DNA of 64,000 nucleotides from Daphnia carinata (taxonomy: Eukaryota > Arthropoda > Branchiopoda > Diplostraca > Daphniidae). Below the pieces are notes generated by a model. It saw nothing but the letters and a program-made list of their open reading frames with translations. It did no database searches and was not told the DNA's origin. Of this stretch, positions 37,001 to 50,204 are shown piece by piece (positions within the stretch are counted from its first letter, which is position 1; each line of letters starts with the position of its first letter). Location of the stretch: the NCBI RefSeq assembly GCF_022539665.2, contig NC_081333.1:13080971-13144970 (forward strand). Direction: 5' to 3'. A program made the translations under genes and the position numbers.

Positions 37001-38057
37001 TGCTAAACTAGTCAGTGATATTCGGCACGTAAGTGACTTCTAGCCACACGTTACCAAACAAACAAGGACCTAAGCAATCAAGCAACAAGCCTACAACCTA
37101 CAACCCAGAATCAAGAAAATAACACAACGTTGGCTCCCAGTTGGCTTGCTACCTGTAGTACGCAATAGTGCATGCTGTTTATCCTCATTCCAACCTGTGG
37201 AGTAAATGGCGGAAATATACGAATTGAAATTATGGTGAAAAGACTGGGAAGAAACGAATGAATGAATGAAAAAAACTTCTCTGCTTCTCGGTGGAAAACC
37301 TTTAAGTATACCTTGACAATGCACTCGATGTTCAAAGCCGAATTCTGGAGTGAAGGCGGAGCTTAAACGGTTAATGATCAGATGTTGAACCCGCACTCCG
37401 AAGGCTGCTTTGACGAAAATAAAACCGAACCCCGTGTGGTCATTTCAGAAATGGCTTCTTGCTTATAAATTTGAATAGATGAAACAAAGTAAGCACACTA
37501 GGAAAAATCTAAAAAACATGTTGTGACCATTGCAACTAATCAGCAAAAGTTACTTGTAGATTTTATCAAAAGCCACGATAATATCTCCTGCCCCCACAAC
37601 CGATCACATGGGGTACAAACTGGTTACGTCTTCTTTATTTCCTGTTTGTGTTTTTTTATTGTTTCGAAATCTGGAATTTCCTGCCAGTCAACACCAACCA
37701 TTTGCAGTGCTGTCGGGAACCTATCAGCATATTCTCATTGACATTTCGTCAGTGAGTTGTTTTGGCTGTCAATTAGAAAAAAACCAAAAATCAATAAAGG
37801 CCTGTTATCACTTAATAAAGTGTTTTTCCCCAATTCGTACGTTGGGTCGACCCGTTACTTTAGCAGACAAAAAGGCCAACGTCAAGATCAGATTGATTCA
37901 TTTGGATGCCATCAAACCATTCCGTTTTACTCGGTGGCATAAGGTTTAAAACCTACTTCTCCAGTTAGTTTTTTAGTTACAAAAGTAAGAGGCGACTATC
38001 AGGCTTATTTTATTTTCGTGTCATTCCATCGGTCAGGAACAGGAATTATTCGACAAC
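37001..38057. other. Divergent spacer between SUOX and EcKL E1
   Basis: Head-to-head promoter region of SUOX (minus) and the first EcKL gene (plus). Several short ORFs have no family signature. Confidence 0.45.
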
Positions 38058-39707
38058 ATGGCAGATGTTGGCATGGAGCTGGCAGAACAGCAGCTCTTTT
38101 GGAAAACGCTTTTTGATGAGAAAAAGTTAGCTCCAAAGTTGGCCTTGTTGGCAACTGTTGACGGTGTTACGTACGACGACATGCCCCAATATGGACAGGT
38201 GCATGTTTCAGTCCATTCCGCATCCAATCTTGGGGATAATTTTATGAGCGACACGTTCACCGTGTCAGCCCGATTAAAGCGACGTTACACCACCAAGACT
38301 TATAAAGCCTTTGCCAAGGTAGAAAAATTATTTTTGCTAATTTTATTTATGTCGTTTGAATTACGGCGAGTTTTGCTTTTGTACCAATAACAGGTGCTGC
38401 CTTCCAATCTATTGCTGCGTCAAGCAGCTTATGAATCGCACACTCATCATCACGAGATGCACATGTATCTTCATTTCTTCGGTCTCCTGCGCGAAATGCA
38501 TGTTGGACAACCCATCACGCTCGATGTCCCAGATATTTACTACGTCAACATTGAAGAAATTGTCCAAGATAAGACGGATGGATCAGGCACTTGCATTGTC
38601 CTCGAGGATCTCTCATCGCAAGGTTATTGCATGTCGGATAAATTTGGAGGGGCTGATTACCGGCACTGTCACATGGCATTAACCTCACTGGCTCATTATC
38701 ACGCTTTAACTCTGAATGCCGTGAGAACGTGGCAAGATCCGTCCACTGGCGAATTATCCAATTTGCCACATTCTGCAAGGTTTTTAACGCAGGAAAAGAC
38801 TGTTTACGAACTCAGTGCGGTTCAAATTGCCAAAGACTTTTGCAATCGTATGATCGAGTTTACCCAAGATGTCAAAAGACCAGACGTAAGCTGATTAAAA
38901 ATCTTAACTACACGAAAGTTAGTACCTAATCTTGATCCTTTACAACATCATCAATTAGCTGGCCGAATGGCTTCAAAAGTTGATGGACGATCGGCTATCT
39001 GAAGTCGTCCTAGTTGATACGGTGCAATCGTGTGGACCACTGGCCTGCGTACTGCACGGAGATTTTTGGAACAACAATATGCTATTCAAATATTCAGATG
39101 AAGCTCAGCAAGGTGGAATCAATAACATTCCCGTTTCCTTGAAGTTGATTGACTTTCAACTTTCGAGGATTGGCCATCCAGTGACTGACATCCTCTATTT
39201 CATGTACGCCAGTGCCAAGCCAGAGGTTAGACAGCGACACATGCAGGGATTGTTACGTCATTATTTTGATACGTTGAATGCCGACTTGCGGCTGTTTGGT
39301 GTTACACTTCACTATTACACCTGGCAAGACTTTCTAAACGATTACAAGAAGAGATCGTTAATGGGGCTAATCTTTGGTGGCTTGATCATGTCCATGGGAC
39401 TGGCTAAAGCCGTCGTGTCTACGATGCAACATTTGGATGAGGAAGAACTCCTTAAAGGGACAAGCAGCAAAAGACCTGGTATACCATCTTTTATTATTGA
39501 GATGGGATTCGAAAAATTTAATTTTTATTATTATATTTGTTTATAGTTAATGAAACACACGAAGAAGAGTTCAGTGGGAAGAGCGCCTCATTTGAGGAGA
39601 CGATGAAGAACATGATGACGTCTCACAAACTTAGCGATAATCCAATTTTAACTGATCGTCTTTTGAAACTCATCACGGAAGTTTATAGCCTACACAAGGC
39701 GCCATAA
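38058..39707 (+). CDS. Ecdysteroid-kinase-like protein E1 (EcKL, 477 residues)
   Basis: Exons 38058-38318, 38394-38885, 38959-39478 and 39547-39707, in phase. The family (EcKinase/CHK-kinase-like) has a protein-kinase-like fold that phosphorylates small hydroxylated molecules such as ecdysteroids or ingested toxins. Visible motifs: SNLGDNFMSDTF (ATP-site loop region), VLEDL, the catalytic HGDFWNNNMLF (H284-G-D286) and LIDFQLSRIGHP with the metal-binding Asp D316. No signal peptide, so cytosolic. The start MADVGMELAEQQLFWKTLF aligns with E2-E4. The C-terminal exon encodes a helical tail (ETMKNMMTSHKLSDNP). Substrate unknown. Confidence 0.9.
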
Positions 39708-40318
39708 ATAAGAAATTGTTAACGTCCACGTGAAAAATAAAAATTTCTTTCAACCACTTGCAAGAAGTGCCAAACTTGTTTTCGTTTGGCAAACAACAAT
39801 CTGTGGAATTTCGGCCAAATAAAACAAATGTTTTCAAGTGTTAAAAGTATGAAGGATGCAACACGTCACTAAACATATAAGCCTTTCTCTTAAAAAACAA
39901 AAGCGGTATTCATTTGGTTATTAGTATGGAGATGCAACATTAGGAGATAAGAATACAGATGACAAAATTATAGGCCATTATTCTATATCTAAAGGCATTG
40001 TGCCTTCGGTGCATGTTGTTGTACACCCTCGGATGGGACCTCAGGACACTGGACCTCGACTGACCACCGGTTCATTATTTACTCAAGTTCCGTTATCTCT
40101 CTACTACGCAAGTTGTGCATTTGCTTTTGATACGTCCAAATCGCAGTTGTTTCTGCTCTTTTCTTTTCTACATTCCAAGGTAAAAAAAAGAAGCTCAAAT
40201 TAACGTTGCAAAAAAAGAAAAGACACAAAAATTTGATTCCATCTTCTAGTTGCAATCTGAACTTCATCCTTCGTCTTTGTGTCCAACCTGCCGACTTCAG
40301 TCAGCTGAGATATTCACC
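39708..40318 (+). other. Spacer between EcKL E1 and E2
   Basis: Contains the E1 3' UTR and presumed E2 promoter. Only short unsupported ORFs. Confidence 0.45.
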
Positions 40319-41927
40319 ATGACGGGCACAATAAAAAGCCTGGTGGAACGTCAAACGTTTTGGCGAACACTTTTCGAATCCAAAAAATTGTCGGGTCAGT
40401 TGATCTCGTTGACAACAGATCACATCGATGGCGTCACTTACGATGACCTGCCCAACTACAAACAAGTGCATGTTGTGGTCAGACCTGCGTCCAGTCTGGG
40501 AGACAATTTCATGAGCGATACATTTATTGTTACGGCTCAAATCAGCGGCGCCATTGAGAGTGAAGCTGAGACACTGAGCACCTTCGTCAAGGTAAACCCG
40601 TTTAAAAAGAATTGCTCTAATCTAAAAGGTAGTAAGTATGTCGTCCTTAGGTGCTACCTGCGAATTTCTTGCTACGTCAAGCAGCTTATCAATCTGGCGT
40701 CCATCATCGCGAGATCAAGATGTACGATCATTTCTTTGGCCTCCTCCGGGAAATGTATGCTGATCAACCGATACCGTTCAATGTTCCAGATTGCTACTAC
40801 ACCCATGTGGAGGAGGTTGTCAAGGGCGAAACGGATGGGTCGGGTATTTGCATCTTGCTCCAAGACCTCAAAGCAGAAAATTATCGCATGGCCGATAAAA
40901 CGCAAGGAGCTGACTATCGTCACTGTCACATGGCATTGACATCCTTAGCTCATTTTCACGCTCTTACTCTCAACGCGTTGAGGCAGTGGAAAGATCCGTC
41001 CACCTGCCAACTATCGAATTGCCCGCCAAACGCGAAATTTCTCCAGGATGAGAAAACGTTTTACGATTTTGGTATGGCTCAACACATTCCAAACTCTTCG
41101 AAATCGATGCTGGACTTTATCCAAGAAGCCAACAGGCCCGATGTAAATATAGACTCATTTTTATACAATAATATCAGTCAAGTAAAGGTCTTGCTAATTC
41201 GCAGCTTGTAGATTGGTTTGCCGAAGTGCTGCAACGTATCCACGAAGTCGTTCTGATTGACACGGTTGAAAGTAGTGGTCCACTAGCGTGCATCTTGCAC
41301 GGCGATTATTGGCTCAACAACATGCTGTTCAACTACGAAGACGATGGCGAACAGAATTCTATACCAATTGCCTTTAAAATGATTGATTTTCAAGTGGCTA
41401 GAATTGGCCATCCTCTTAATGATATTCTCTACTTCATGTACTCGAGTGCCGCAGCGGAGACGAGAGAGAAACATATGCTCGTTTTGCTTCGTTATTATTT
41501 TGATACTTTAACCACGGATTTGAGGTTACTTGGCATTTCGCTCGATGACTACACTTGGCAAGATTTTTTGGATGATTACAAGAAGAGATCGCTGATGTGG
41601 ATGTTGATGGGCATCGTTGTTATGTCGGCTTCCCTCAACAAGACGGCCGTCAACGGTTTACAAGAGCTGGATGCCGAGGAAAAGATGAAGGGACCTAAAC
41701 CAGGTCTACACTTTTCTATCTTTTCTGGATTCATTTTATTTTCAACTTCAAAAAATGTAGGGGCTGATGCTGAGACGATCAAAGGCGAGAGTGGGTTCAG
41801 TCTCGAACTTGAGGAAACGATGAAGAATATGACGGCCAGTCAAAAGTTGAGCGATAACCCAAATCTAACCGATCGTCTTGTGAAACTCATAAGCGAAGTC
41901 AAAGCTTTAAACTGTTCACAGAAATAG
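40319..41927 (+). CDS. Ecdysteroid-kinase-like protein E2 (476 residues)
   Basis: Exons 40319-40591, 40651-41142, 41205-41703 and 41761-41927; exon 2 is 492 bp in all four copies. Motifs: SSLGDNFMSDTF, LLQDL, HGDYWLNNMLF (H287, D289) and MIDFQVARIGHP (D316). The last intron (41704-41760, 57 bp) has no stop and a length divisible by three, so it could be retained; comparison with E1, E3 and E4 supports splicing. All catalytic residues are present, so this copy looks functional. It is followed after 437 bp by kinase-ankyrin gene K2 on the same strand. Confidence 0.9.
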
Positions 41928-42364
41928 GTTTTCTTTCCTACCGATTTTCGAGCTGATTATATAAACAATACAATAAATGTAATCGATTTGTGATCTTGAC
42001 CTATTTTATTGTTACGGATTTTAGTGTTTTGTTTGTCGTTCGCTTAAAAGGCAGACGAAAGTAATCATTTGATAAGTCAAGGTGCAAAAATCCCCTAAAA
42101 ATGATGTGAAGTGATCGTAAGGAGCAAATGGAAAAACCTTACTGACATTTCACACAGATCAACAGGTAGATAATGTGATAACAAATCATTATCTGCATGG
42201 GACTTGTAGGTTATATTCTATGCTTTACAGATAAGCTGACGCATAAATTCTAAGCAATTTCGAGTTGCAAGTGAGGGTTGCTAACTGTTTTAAAAACCGG
42301 TATTTTACAATAGCACCTCGCACAAATTCTTGTCTCGCTATTCTGGCGTGCAATTAAACCTGAA
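41928..42364 (+). promoter_or_regulatory. Conserved upstream region of K2
   Basis: From about 42050 this matches the upstream regions of K3 and K4, including CAACAGGTAGATAATGTGAT and TAGGTTATATTCTATGCTTT (42208-42228), a possible TATA-like core. The left part is the E2 3' UTR. Confidence 0.6.
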
Positions 42365-44709
42365 ATGTCATCGACTACTGCCGTAAATGTAGATGGCATC
42401 GAATTTGATCGCGACGACCTTTTGGGTAGCGGTGGCTTCGGTTCAGTGTATCGTGGTAAATATAAAGATCAAAGTGTAGCAGTAAAAAAAATGATGAAGA
42501 GAAATAGCAAAGATCAAATGCCTGACAACGAGTTAAATATTCTGAAGCAGTTAGACCACCCCAATATAGTTAAACTACTCCACTCCGCAAGCGATGTCGA
42601 CTTCAAGTAAGATTATTTACGTGTTTAACTTTGAATTAAGCTGAGAATTTCCATGCGATTTCTGCGATTCAGTTATTTGGCTTTGGAATTGTGCGACACA
42701 TCATTGGATCAGGTGTTCCTAAATGAGGACGATTCTCGGAGATATAAAGGACCTGCATTACCAAATAATTTCGAGGTTTTTTTCCAGTTAGCCACTGGTC
42801 TCGAATACATTCATTCAAAGAATGTAATCCATCGGGACATTAAACCGGGCAATATTCTCATTTCTGTGAAACGTACTGACCAAGGTGAAGATATAACGAT
42901 CAAGTGGGCTGATTTTGGATTGTCACGAGAAGTGAGTGAACGAGGAACATTCATAATGAGTGGAGTCAAAGGGACTCTACTTTGGTTCTCTCCCGAAGAG
43001 ATGGAAATTCGCGGCAAAAACCTACGAATCGAAGAAACTAAAGGCTCCATCAAAAGCGACGTATACGCATTAGGCCTCGTCTTTGGTTATATTCTCTTGA
43101 GAGGAAGACATATATACGGCGAAAATGCGTTACAAATTGTAAAGAACATTACGGACAACGAACCAACCAGTCTGAATGGTAAGTTAGCTCTTGAGGCAGA
43201 TAATATAACAAACATATTAATTAAATGTTTAAAATTTGAAATATAATAGAAATTCATCACAAGCCTTTAGGCCGTAACTTAATAGAACAAATGCTGATTA
43301 AGACACCTGGCAATAGAATTACATCCAAACAAGTTGTTGATCAATTGCAATCCATAAAAATCAAAGTAAAGAAATTACAGGCAAAGAACGAAGATGGATG
43401 GAATGAGCTTCATCTTTTGTGTTCTTACAATTTGAGCCCACATTTAATCGATGAGATTAAACTCTTGATCGAACTCGGTATCGACAAGGACGCTAAGGAC
43501 AATGATGGACGCAATGCGCTTCATTGTTTGTGTTATTACAATTCCAACCCACACTTAATGGATGCGATTAAACTCTTGATCGAACTAGGTATCGACACGA
43601 ATGCAAAGGACAAGGATGGATGGGATGCGCTTCATCTTTTGTGTTATAACAATTCCAACCCCCACTCAATGGGTGCGATTAAACTCTTGATCGAACTCGG
43701 CATCGACAAAAACGCAAAGGACAACGATGGACGCAATGCGCTTCATTGTTTGTGTTATTACAATTCAAGCCCACACTTAATCGATGCGATTAAACTCTTG
43801 ATCGAACTCGGCATCGACAAGGACGCAAAGGACAACGATGGATGGAATGCGCTTCATCTGTTATGTGGATTCAATTCAAGCCAACACTTAATCGATGCGA
43901 TTAAACTCTTGGTCGAACTCGGCATCGACAAAAACGCAAAGGACAACGATGGACGCAATGCGCTTCATCGTTTGTGTTATTACAATTCCAACCCACACTT
44001 AATCGATGCGATTAAACTCTTGATCGAACTCGGCATCGACAAAAACGCAAAGGACAACGATGGACGCAATGCGCTTCATCTGTTATGTGGATTCAATTCA
44101 AGCCAACACTTAATCGATGCGATTAAACTCTTGATCGAACTCGGCATCGACAAGGACGCAAAGGACAACGATGGATGTAATGCGCTTCATCTGTTATGTG
44201 GATTCAATTCAAGCCAACACTTAATCGATGCGATTAAATTTTTGATCAAACTCGGCATCGACAAGGACGCAAAGGACAAAGATGGATGGAATGCGCTTCA
44301 TCTTTTGTGTCGATATAATTCAAGCCCACACTTAATCGATGCGATTAAACTCTTGATTAAACTCGGCATCGACGTAAATGCAAAGCAGAACGGTGGATGG
44401 AATGCGCTTCATCTTTTGTGTCGATATAATTCAAGCCCACACTTAATCGATGCGATTAAACTCTTGATTGAACTCGGCATCGACGTAAATGCAAAGCAGA
44501 ACGGTGGATGGAATGCGCTTCATCTTTTGTGTCGATATAATTCAAGCCCAAACTTAACCGATGCGATTAAACTCTTGATCGAACTCGGCATTGACAAGGA
44601 CGCAAAGGATAACGATGGATCAAATGCACTCGATTTGAGCCGGCTCAATACAAATTTTACAAACTGCAACATAGACGAAATCTTTAAATCGTGTGAGGTG
44701 CACTTATAA
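42365..44709 (+). CDS. Kinase-ankyrin protein K2 (735 residues)
   Basis: Exons 42365-42606, 42673-43178 and 43250-44709. Kinase domain about 12-285 with an intact glycine loop GSGGFGSV (21-28), K41, HRDIKPGN (134-141), DFG (161-163) and [11 protein letters not shown]. The segment [19 protein letters not shown] is the C-lobe end. It then runs directly into 11 full 37-residue ankyrin units plus a terminal partial unit, ending in FKSCEVHL. K1, K3 and K4 have one more intron and a linker of about 20-50 residues here; in K2 the donor (AAA|GTAAAG) is still visible but the intron and linker are deleted, fusing kinase and ankyrin in frame. Kinase motifs look active. Confidence 0.88.
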
Positions 44710-46200
44710 CGATATTAAAGCTATTCGCAAGATGAACAGGCAAGAAAAGGCTGCGTTGCAACAGACGAGACTCTCGGCAAAATACGGTTTATAATAGTTA
44801 GAATAGACAGTGCGACGCACCACATCAGCTGGAGTATGCAGAAAACGAACCTTGTAACACAAGTGAATAAAAAAGTTTGAGGAAGCTTAACGAAAACTCA
44901 CGTAACTTGTCTGCGAAAAACTATCTGTTTGCTGGGCCAACTGCAAAACGAGCGACCACACGTCCGCTAATACAACTCTGCTATCGTTGGAAAACTCACT
45001 TTAGGAGAAACATGAGGCATCAGTCGAGTAATTGTGTGCTAACTATACGGGAATAAAGGGCGACCCAGTTCTACATCAACAGCACAAAGTCAAACGGTAT
45101 GCAATGGCGGCATCCTGAAATCGACTCAACTTTGTCGTTAATCCATTTACTTAATTTACTTTCACCTAAAATATTTTTTTGTCAAATTCCGAGGAAAACA
45201 CATACCAATAAAAAAAGTTAATTCGATCCTCCATACAATCTAACAGGCGCGTACAGCTCTTAAGTTTTGTAAAATGTAAAACCCGAATACAAAAACTAAC
45301 CTGGAAATGCACCACGTGATCTTCATCGAAAGTAGGTAATCTGCTGGACACTACACACATTTGATATTTAGACGCTTTCCGCTTTACACCCGGAGTTTTG
45401 ATGATTGCAGCGTGGTCACCAATGAGCTGACTTGTACGTAAATTGACGTGTAAAACATTCCACCACCGACGGACAATCAGCTTGTGGTATGACGATGTTT
45501 CCAGGGTTTAAACCGTTGGACGGTTTCAAAACCAAGTTTGCCAGTTACATCACCAGGACTTGCTTCATTCAGCAACAAACTAAGCAAAAAGACAAACAAA
45601 TAAAAAAAATCATCATTTAGTGAAAGAGAACGGCACTGTAACATTTAGCTCATTATTAGAGGATAACAAATACTTTGCAGGTGACTCTTTATTTCTAAAA
45701 CATTCCCCGTTTCAAAAGGCATATGTTGCAAGCAATATTGATCCAAAATGTCCAAGTTTCTTATGGCAGCCATGAATCGAAAAATATTGAAATTGACCAT
45801 CGTGCAAGCCTAGTCGAATGATCCAGGGTCAGCCTTAGATGCGACTGTATTTACCAAATAAATGTAACATTTTGCTTTCGTGTCAATGGAATTTTCTAAA
45901 CAAGTTTACGTCATTGATTGTATAATAAATGTTCTTACCTGCTGTTATGTCCCGCAAAGAAAAGGTGGCAACGCTCTCACAAACTGGCGAAGAAGCAAAA
46001 GGAAAAGGTGCACGTTCATGGGACACAAATTCACTACTGCACATTGTGGCACTCCATCAGACCAGAGACTAAAGCGAAAAGCACCGATCCCCACTTTAGG
46101 CCAGGTAGACATACTCCGTCTTTCCGGTGGTGGCGCACGGAACTTATACCCGCCGTTTGTTGCGGGGGAGGGTGGGAGAGAAACTTTACAAGGACACTGT
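44710..46200 (-). ncRNA. Repeated spliced-looking unit, copy 3 (possible noncoding RNA gene)
   Basis: Follows K2 and points against it. On the minus strand: TATAAG at 46143-46148, first-exon donor AGCAG|GTAAGA (exon end 45939), second exon about 45301-45579 ending TTTCCAG|GTTAGT. A short ATG frame from 46044 (MCSSEFVSHE..) is open for 35 codons up to the donor and then stops soon after splicing. Nearly identical to copy 5 (59507-61010). Confidence 0.55.
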
Positions 46201-46961
46201 AAGGTCTCATTAGGAGGAATTTGGAAAATTCAAAAAGACAAAGATGATAAATAATAGGCGAAAGGAAAACATGGATTACAGAGAACTCCCCCCGAGTTGA
46301 AAAGAAAACAAGCAATTTAATGTTAAAGATAATAAAACTTCTCAGGTTCATTGAACTATCATTGAGTTATTGTTCTATTGATAGGAGAAGCACTCTCCTG
46401 TTCTATTGCCTTTTGTCCTTGAGTGTCAACATGCTTTTATTCCCCTTACCTCTAGCGCCAATGGTGAGAAGGCGGGTGTGTTATAAACATGGTGGAGTGA
46501 AACGCAAATGTCTTTCCATTTTATTTATGCGATATTATAAATTTTTCCTGTTTAGTAGTACACATATTTAAACGAATTATTTCTAAACACCGAATTTTTT
46601 TAAAACATTTAGTTACAATGCATTCCAAAACGAAAATGCTCTTCCAACGGTTGTATCGATTCTTACACGATCAATCTGCGAAATTGGTACACGTGCCCGA
46701 CGAAAAGTAGGAGGAATGGTTTTCTCTAAGTGTGGGCAACGAGATTTCTGGACAATTTGTTTAACTCTCTTCATCCCCCCTCCAAAAAAAATTAAATTAA
46801 ATTAAATTAAATATCACGTTGTGATTGTTTACATTTCGAATGTCCTTCTGCACATGCTGCATTGGTGTGCCAGTCATAATCTGCTATCAGTTGAGTCCTA
46901 CCATTTGGACAGATGAGAACCGATGGTTTATGTGATGTAGATCAAAAAGGAGTAATTAACG
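46201..46961. other. Duplicated spacer before the EcKL fragment
   Basis: Similar to parts of 55370-55940 and 61010-61750, so it belongs to the larger E-K duplication unit. Contains a short AAATT microsatellite at about 46790-46812. No gene. Confidence 0.5.
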
Positions 46962-47081
46962 GAGTAGTGGACCACTAGCGGGCATCTTGCACGGCGATTA
47001 CTGGATTAATAATATGCTGTTCAAATACGAAGACGATGGCAAACCCAATTCTGAATCAATTGTCTTCCAAAATGATTTACC
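46962..47081 (+). pseudogene. EcKL fragment (catalytic-loop exon only)
   Basis: Encodes an EcKL piece including HGDYWINNMLFKYEDDG, closest to E2 exon 3 (about 41275-41390). The frame then runs into unrelated sequence. There is no upstream or downstream EcKL exon at the right distance, so it is a duplication remnant. Confidence 0.8.
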
Positions 47082-47481
47082 ACGTACCATCCGAAAAAAT
47101 AAAAAAACAATTGGTTTGTATGTTGAACTTGCATGGAATGCATTGATTTACAAGTCATTCTGTTCTACTTTCGATCGTGCTCGAGCATTCAGAGAGATAA
47201 GAGACCAACGTACAAGTTGGGATACAACAATGTTGTTCGATAGATAATATCCGTGTATGTGGTCAGCATTTCTGTTTCACTGACGTACCGTTTAAGATCA
47301 TTCCGGACAACACATCGAGCAGCGCAGAATCAATAACATCTTTAACTTCCCAATTGATCATTGTTCCAGCTTTACATTTTATTGTAAGCCATTTCATGTT
47401 CAGTACAGTTTTCTTTCTAATATGAATCACTCAATTAAGCGCAGTCACATTAGGTGACAATAATTTCTAATTAGGTTAAAA
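47082..47481. other. Spacer before EcKL E3
   Basis: Presumed promoter region of E3; nothing else recognised. Confidence 0.4.
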
Positions 47482-49169
47482 ATGAACGGAAAAATCAAGA
47501 ATCTGAGTGATCGACAGCATTTTTGGAAAGTACTTTTTGAAACCAAACAATTGGCTGCCCAGCTGGCCTCCTTGGCAACGAATCACGTTGATGGCATCAC
47601 CTACGATGACATACCCCAGTACGGAAAAGTGCACGTCGTGGCTCAATCTGGTTCAAATTTAGGTGACAATTTCCAGAGCGATACGTTCATTGTAACTGCC
47701 CGGCTATTGCTAGGCCAACACGAAGAGGCAATCGACGTCTTGAGTACTTTCATTAAGGTATTTATTTCCCTATTCACTTCTAACGAGTTTGAAACTGTTC
47801 AACGTTCAACAGGTGCTGCCATCTAATTTCTTGCTTCGTAAATCGGCTTACGAGTCTCGCGTTCATCACCGTGAGATCAACATGTACCATCACTTCTTCG
47901 CTCTGCTGCGAGAACTGCATGCCGATCAGCCGATTCCATTAGATGTTCCAGACTGTTACTACACCCATCTGGAACAGGTTGTCAAGGGCGAGACGGACGG
48001 ATCGGGTACTTGCATTCTACTTGAGGATCTCAAATCAGAGAATTATCGCATGGCAGATAAAATACGAGGTGCCGATTATCGCCACTGTCACATGGCATTG
48101 ACGTCATTGGCTCATTATCACGCCTTGACTCTGAACGCTGTGAGAAAATGGAAAGATCCGTCCACGGGAGAATTGTCCAATATGCCACCTGTGGCGAAAT
48201 TCATTTTGGAAGAGAAATCCATGTATGACGTAGGAATCATTAAAATCCTTCAAGACTTTTCCATCTCGATCGTCAATTTCGCCAAAGAAATAGACAGACC
48301 TGATGTGAGTACGCTGGGAAGTATTCTTGTCATACCTAATGGGAACAGTTTTAGTGTCTTTGTTCAAATTTATTTATTAGTAATCATTACCAGGTAGTTG
48401 AATGGTTGATAAACATACAGCAACGAATACCGGAAATCGTTTTAGTCGATAATCTCGAGAGCAGTGGTCCATTGGCTTGCATTCTTCATGGGGATTTTTG
48501 GAACAACAATATGCTCTTCAGATACGCAGACCAGACGTATCAAATTGAAAAGGAAGATGGGACAAAGAACGAGAATGCACCAGCAGACATTCCTGTTTCA
48601 TTGAGAATGCTCGATTTTCAACTATCGAGGATCGGCCACCCACTCAGTGACGTCCTTTACTTCATGTACACGAGTACAATGCCGGAGTTGAGAGAGCGAT
48701 ACATGCTCGTCTTGCTTCGTTATTATTTTGATACTTTGACGACCGATCTGAGGTTGCTCGGCATTTCGTTGGACAACTACAGCTGGCAAAACTTTCTAGA
48801 GGATTACAAGAAAAGGTCGTTAATGTGGATGTTGATAGGCGTCATGATCGTTTCCATGACCCAAAATAAGAAGGTTGTGACCAGTTTACAAGATATGGAT
48901 GCAGACGAACAACTAAAAGAGCCAAAACCAGGTGACAGTTGATTTCCGTTTGGGTATCAGTGCTCTTTAATCGTCTTCATTGTGTTGTTGGCCTTTTAGT
49001 GAACGAAGAGACGGATGTGGAACCAGTTAAGGGTGAAAGTGGAATGAGCCTCGAAATGGAGGAAACTTACAAGAACATGATGGCGACGTATGTACTGAGT
49101 GATAGTCCGGCTCTGTCCGATCGAATTCTTAAACTTATCCTGGAGGCTATGGCCTTAAATTGCTCTTAA
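47482..49169 (+). CDS. Ecdysteroid-kinase-like protein E3 (491 residues)
   Basis: Exons 47482-47757, 47813-48304, 48394-48931 and 49000-49169, all in phase. Motifs: SNLGDNFQSDTF, LLEDL, HGDFWNNNMLF (H288, D290) and MLDFQLSRIGHP (D330), with a slightly longer insert between the last two than in E1/E2. The C-terminal exon carries DVEPVKGESGMSLEMEE, shared with E4 and the 56-kb fragment. It is the closest intact relative of the dead copy E4. Presumed cytosolic small-molecule kinase; substrate unknown. Confidence 0.9.
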
Positions 49170-50204
49170 ACTGTAGTACCTTAAATTGTTCATCTTTTCC
49201 TGTATCTTCAAGGTTTTCCACCATTTTGCCTATTAAAGGTTGAATAAGATGTGCTAATTGTAGACACACTTCGCAACATAGTAAAAGACAAAACGAATAC
49301 AAGATGGCGTTCTATGTTTTCCGTTGCTGCATCAAATAGGTTGACGTAATCACGGATGTTTGATTAGATTCAATAAATGTGATTTACTGCCTGTTGGTAG
49401 GCTGATAACTGTACTTGTTGCACTACTGGCACTGCAGCACAATCAGTGAGTTTGCGTAACACCAGGTCGTTAAGGCGAGATGGTAACGATTCTCTTACAC
49501 GCGTATCATAGACTACAAAGTATGGAGTGAACACTGCGATGGGGTAGTTAGACTTTTGCCAATGCAGTGTTGCCATTTTGCATTTCTTGGAATAAAAATG
49601 ATTGGAAAATAACGTGATTTCATGCAAAATGTCATTATTTCCCAAGCTAATTGAAAAACAATATCAAACAATGAGTAGTGGCCTCGGTCAGCATAATTTT
49701 TTCGCTTTCCATTGCGCAATTCTGAACGAAAACAAAAGCAAACATGAACATTTGCCTTTCAAAAAGAAAATAATCTGGCTTTGTAAATCGACTTATTTAA
49801 TTATTGTTATACATTTTTTTCTTTCTGTTTGGTCACTGCAAAATATGGTCGTTTTGTGCTTGTCCTGGATAACGGACATAATCCTAAAGGGAAAGTTATA
49901 TGAACTGTAAAACACGCCGAAACATGCAATAACAGGAAGAAAGATGAGTAGGCTAGGTAATTAAATTAACCATAGGAAGGACAAAGCGAAGGTGAAAAAT
50001 TAAAGAGATATTTTACTTATGCATTACTTGTCGACAAACTGGCAGGACAGCTGATCGTTTCTTTATATTTGTGCTACTTTCTCTTCAACACCTGCGACTA
50101 ATAAAGATAATCAGTGTTCGTATTATTTGGACCTCATCAAGTAGGTTATACCATGTTCGTCAAAGAAATATGTAACATATATTCGTAGCATATTTACATT
50201 TTAA
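49170..50204. other. Spacer between E3 and K3
   Basis: The first part (about 49360-49500) resembles the 3' flank of E4 (63780-63950). Short ORFs at 49370-49910 are unsupported. Confidence 0.45.

Noticed and set aside
37523-37949. Possible upstream exon of EcKL E1
   Set aside because: No splice donor gives a family-like sequence, and the E1 start at 38058 aligns with the other copies.
46987-47247. A short complete gene beginning HGDYW
   Set aside because: Only about 40 codons match EcKL; the rest is unrelated and there is no real start codon, so it is a fragment.
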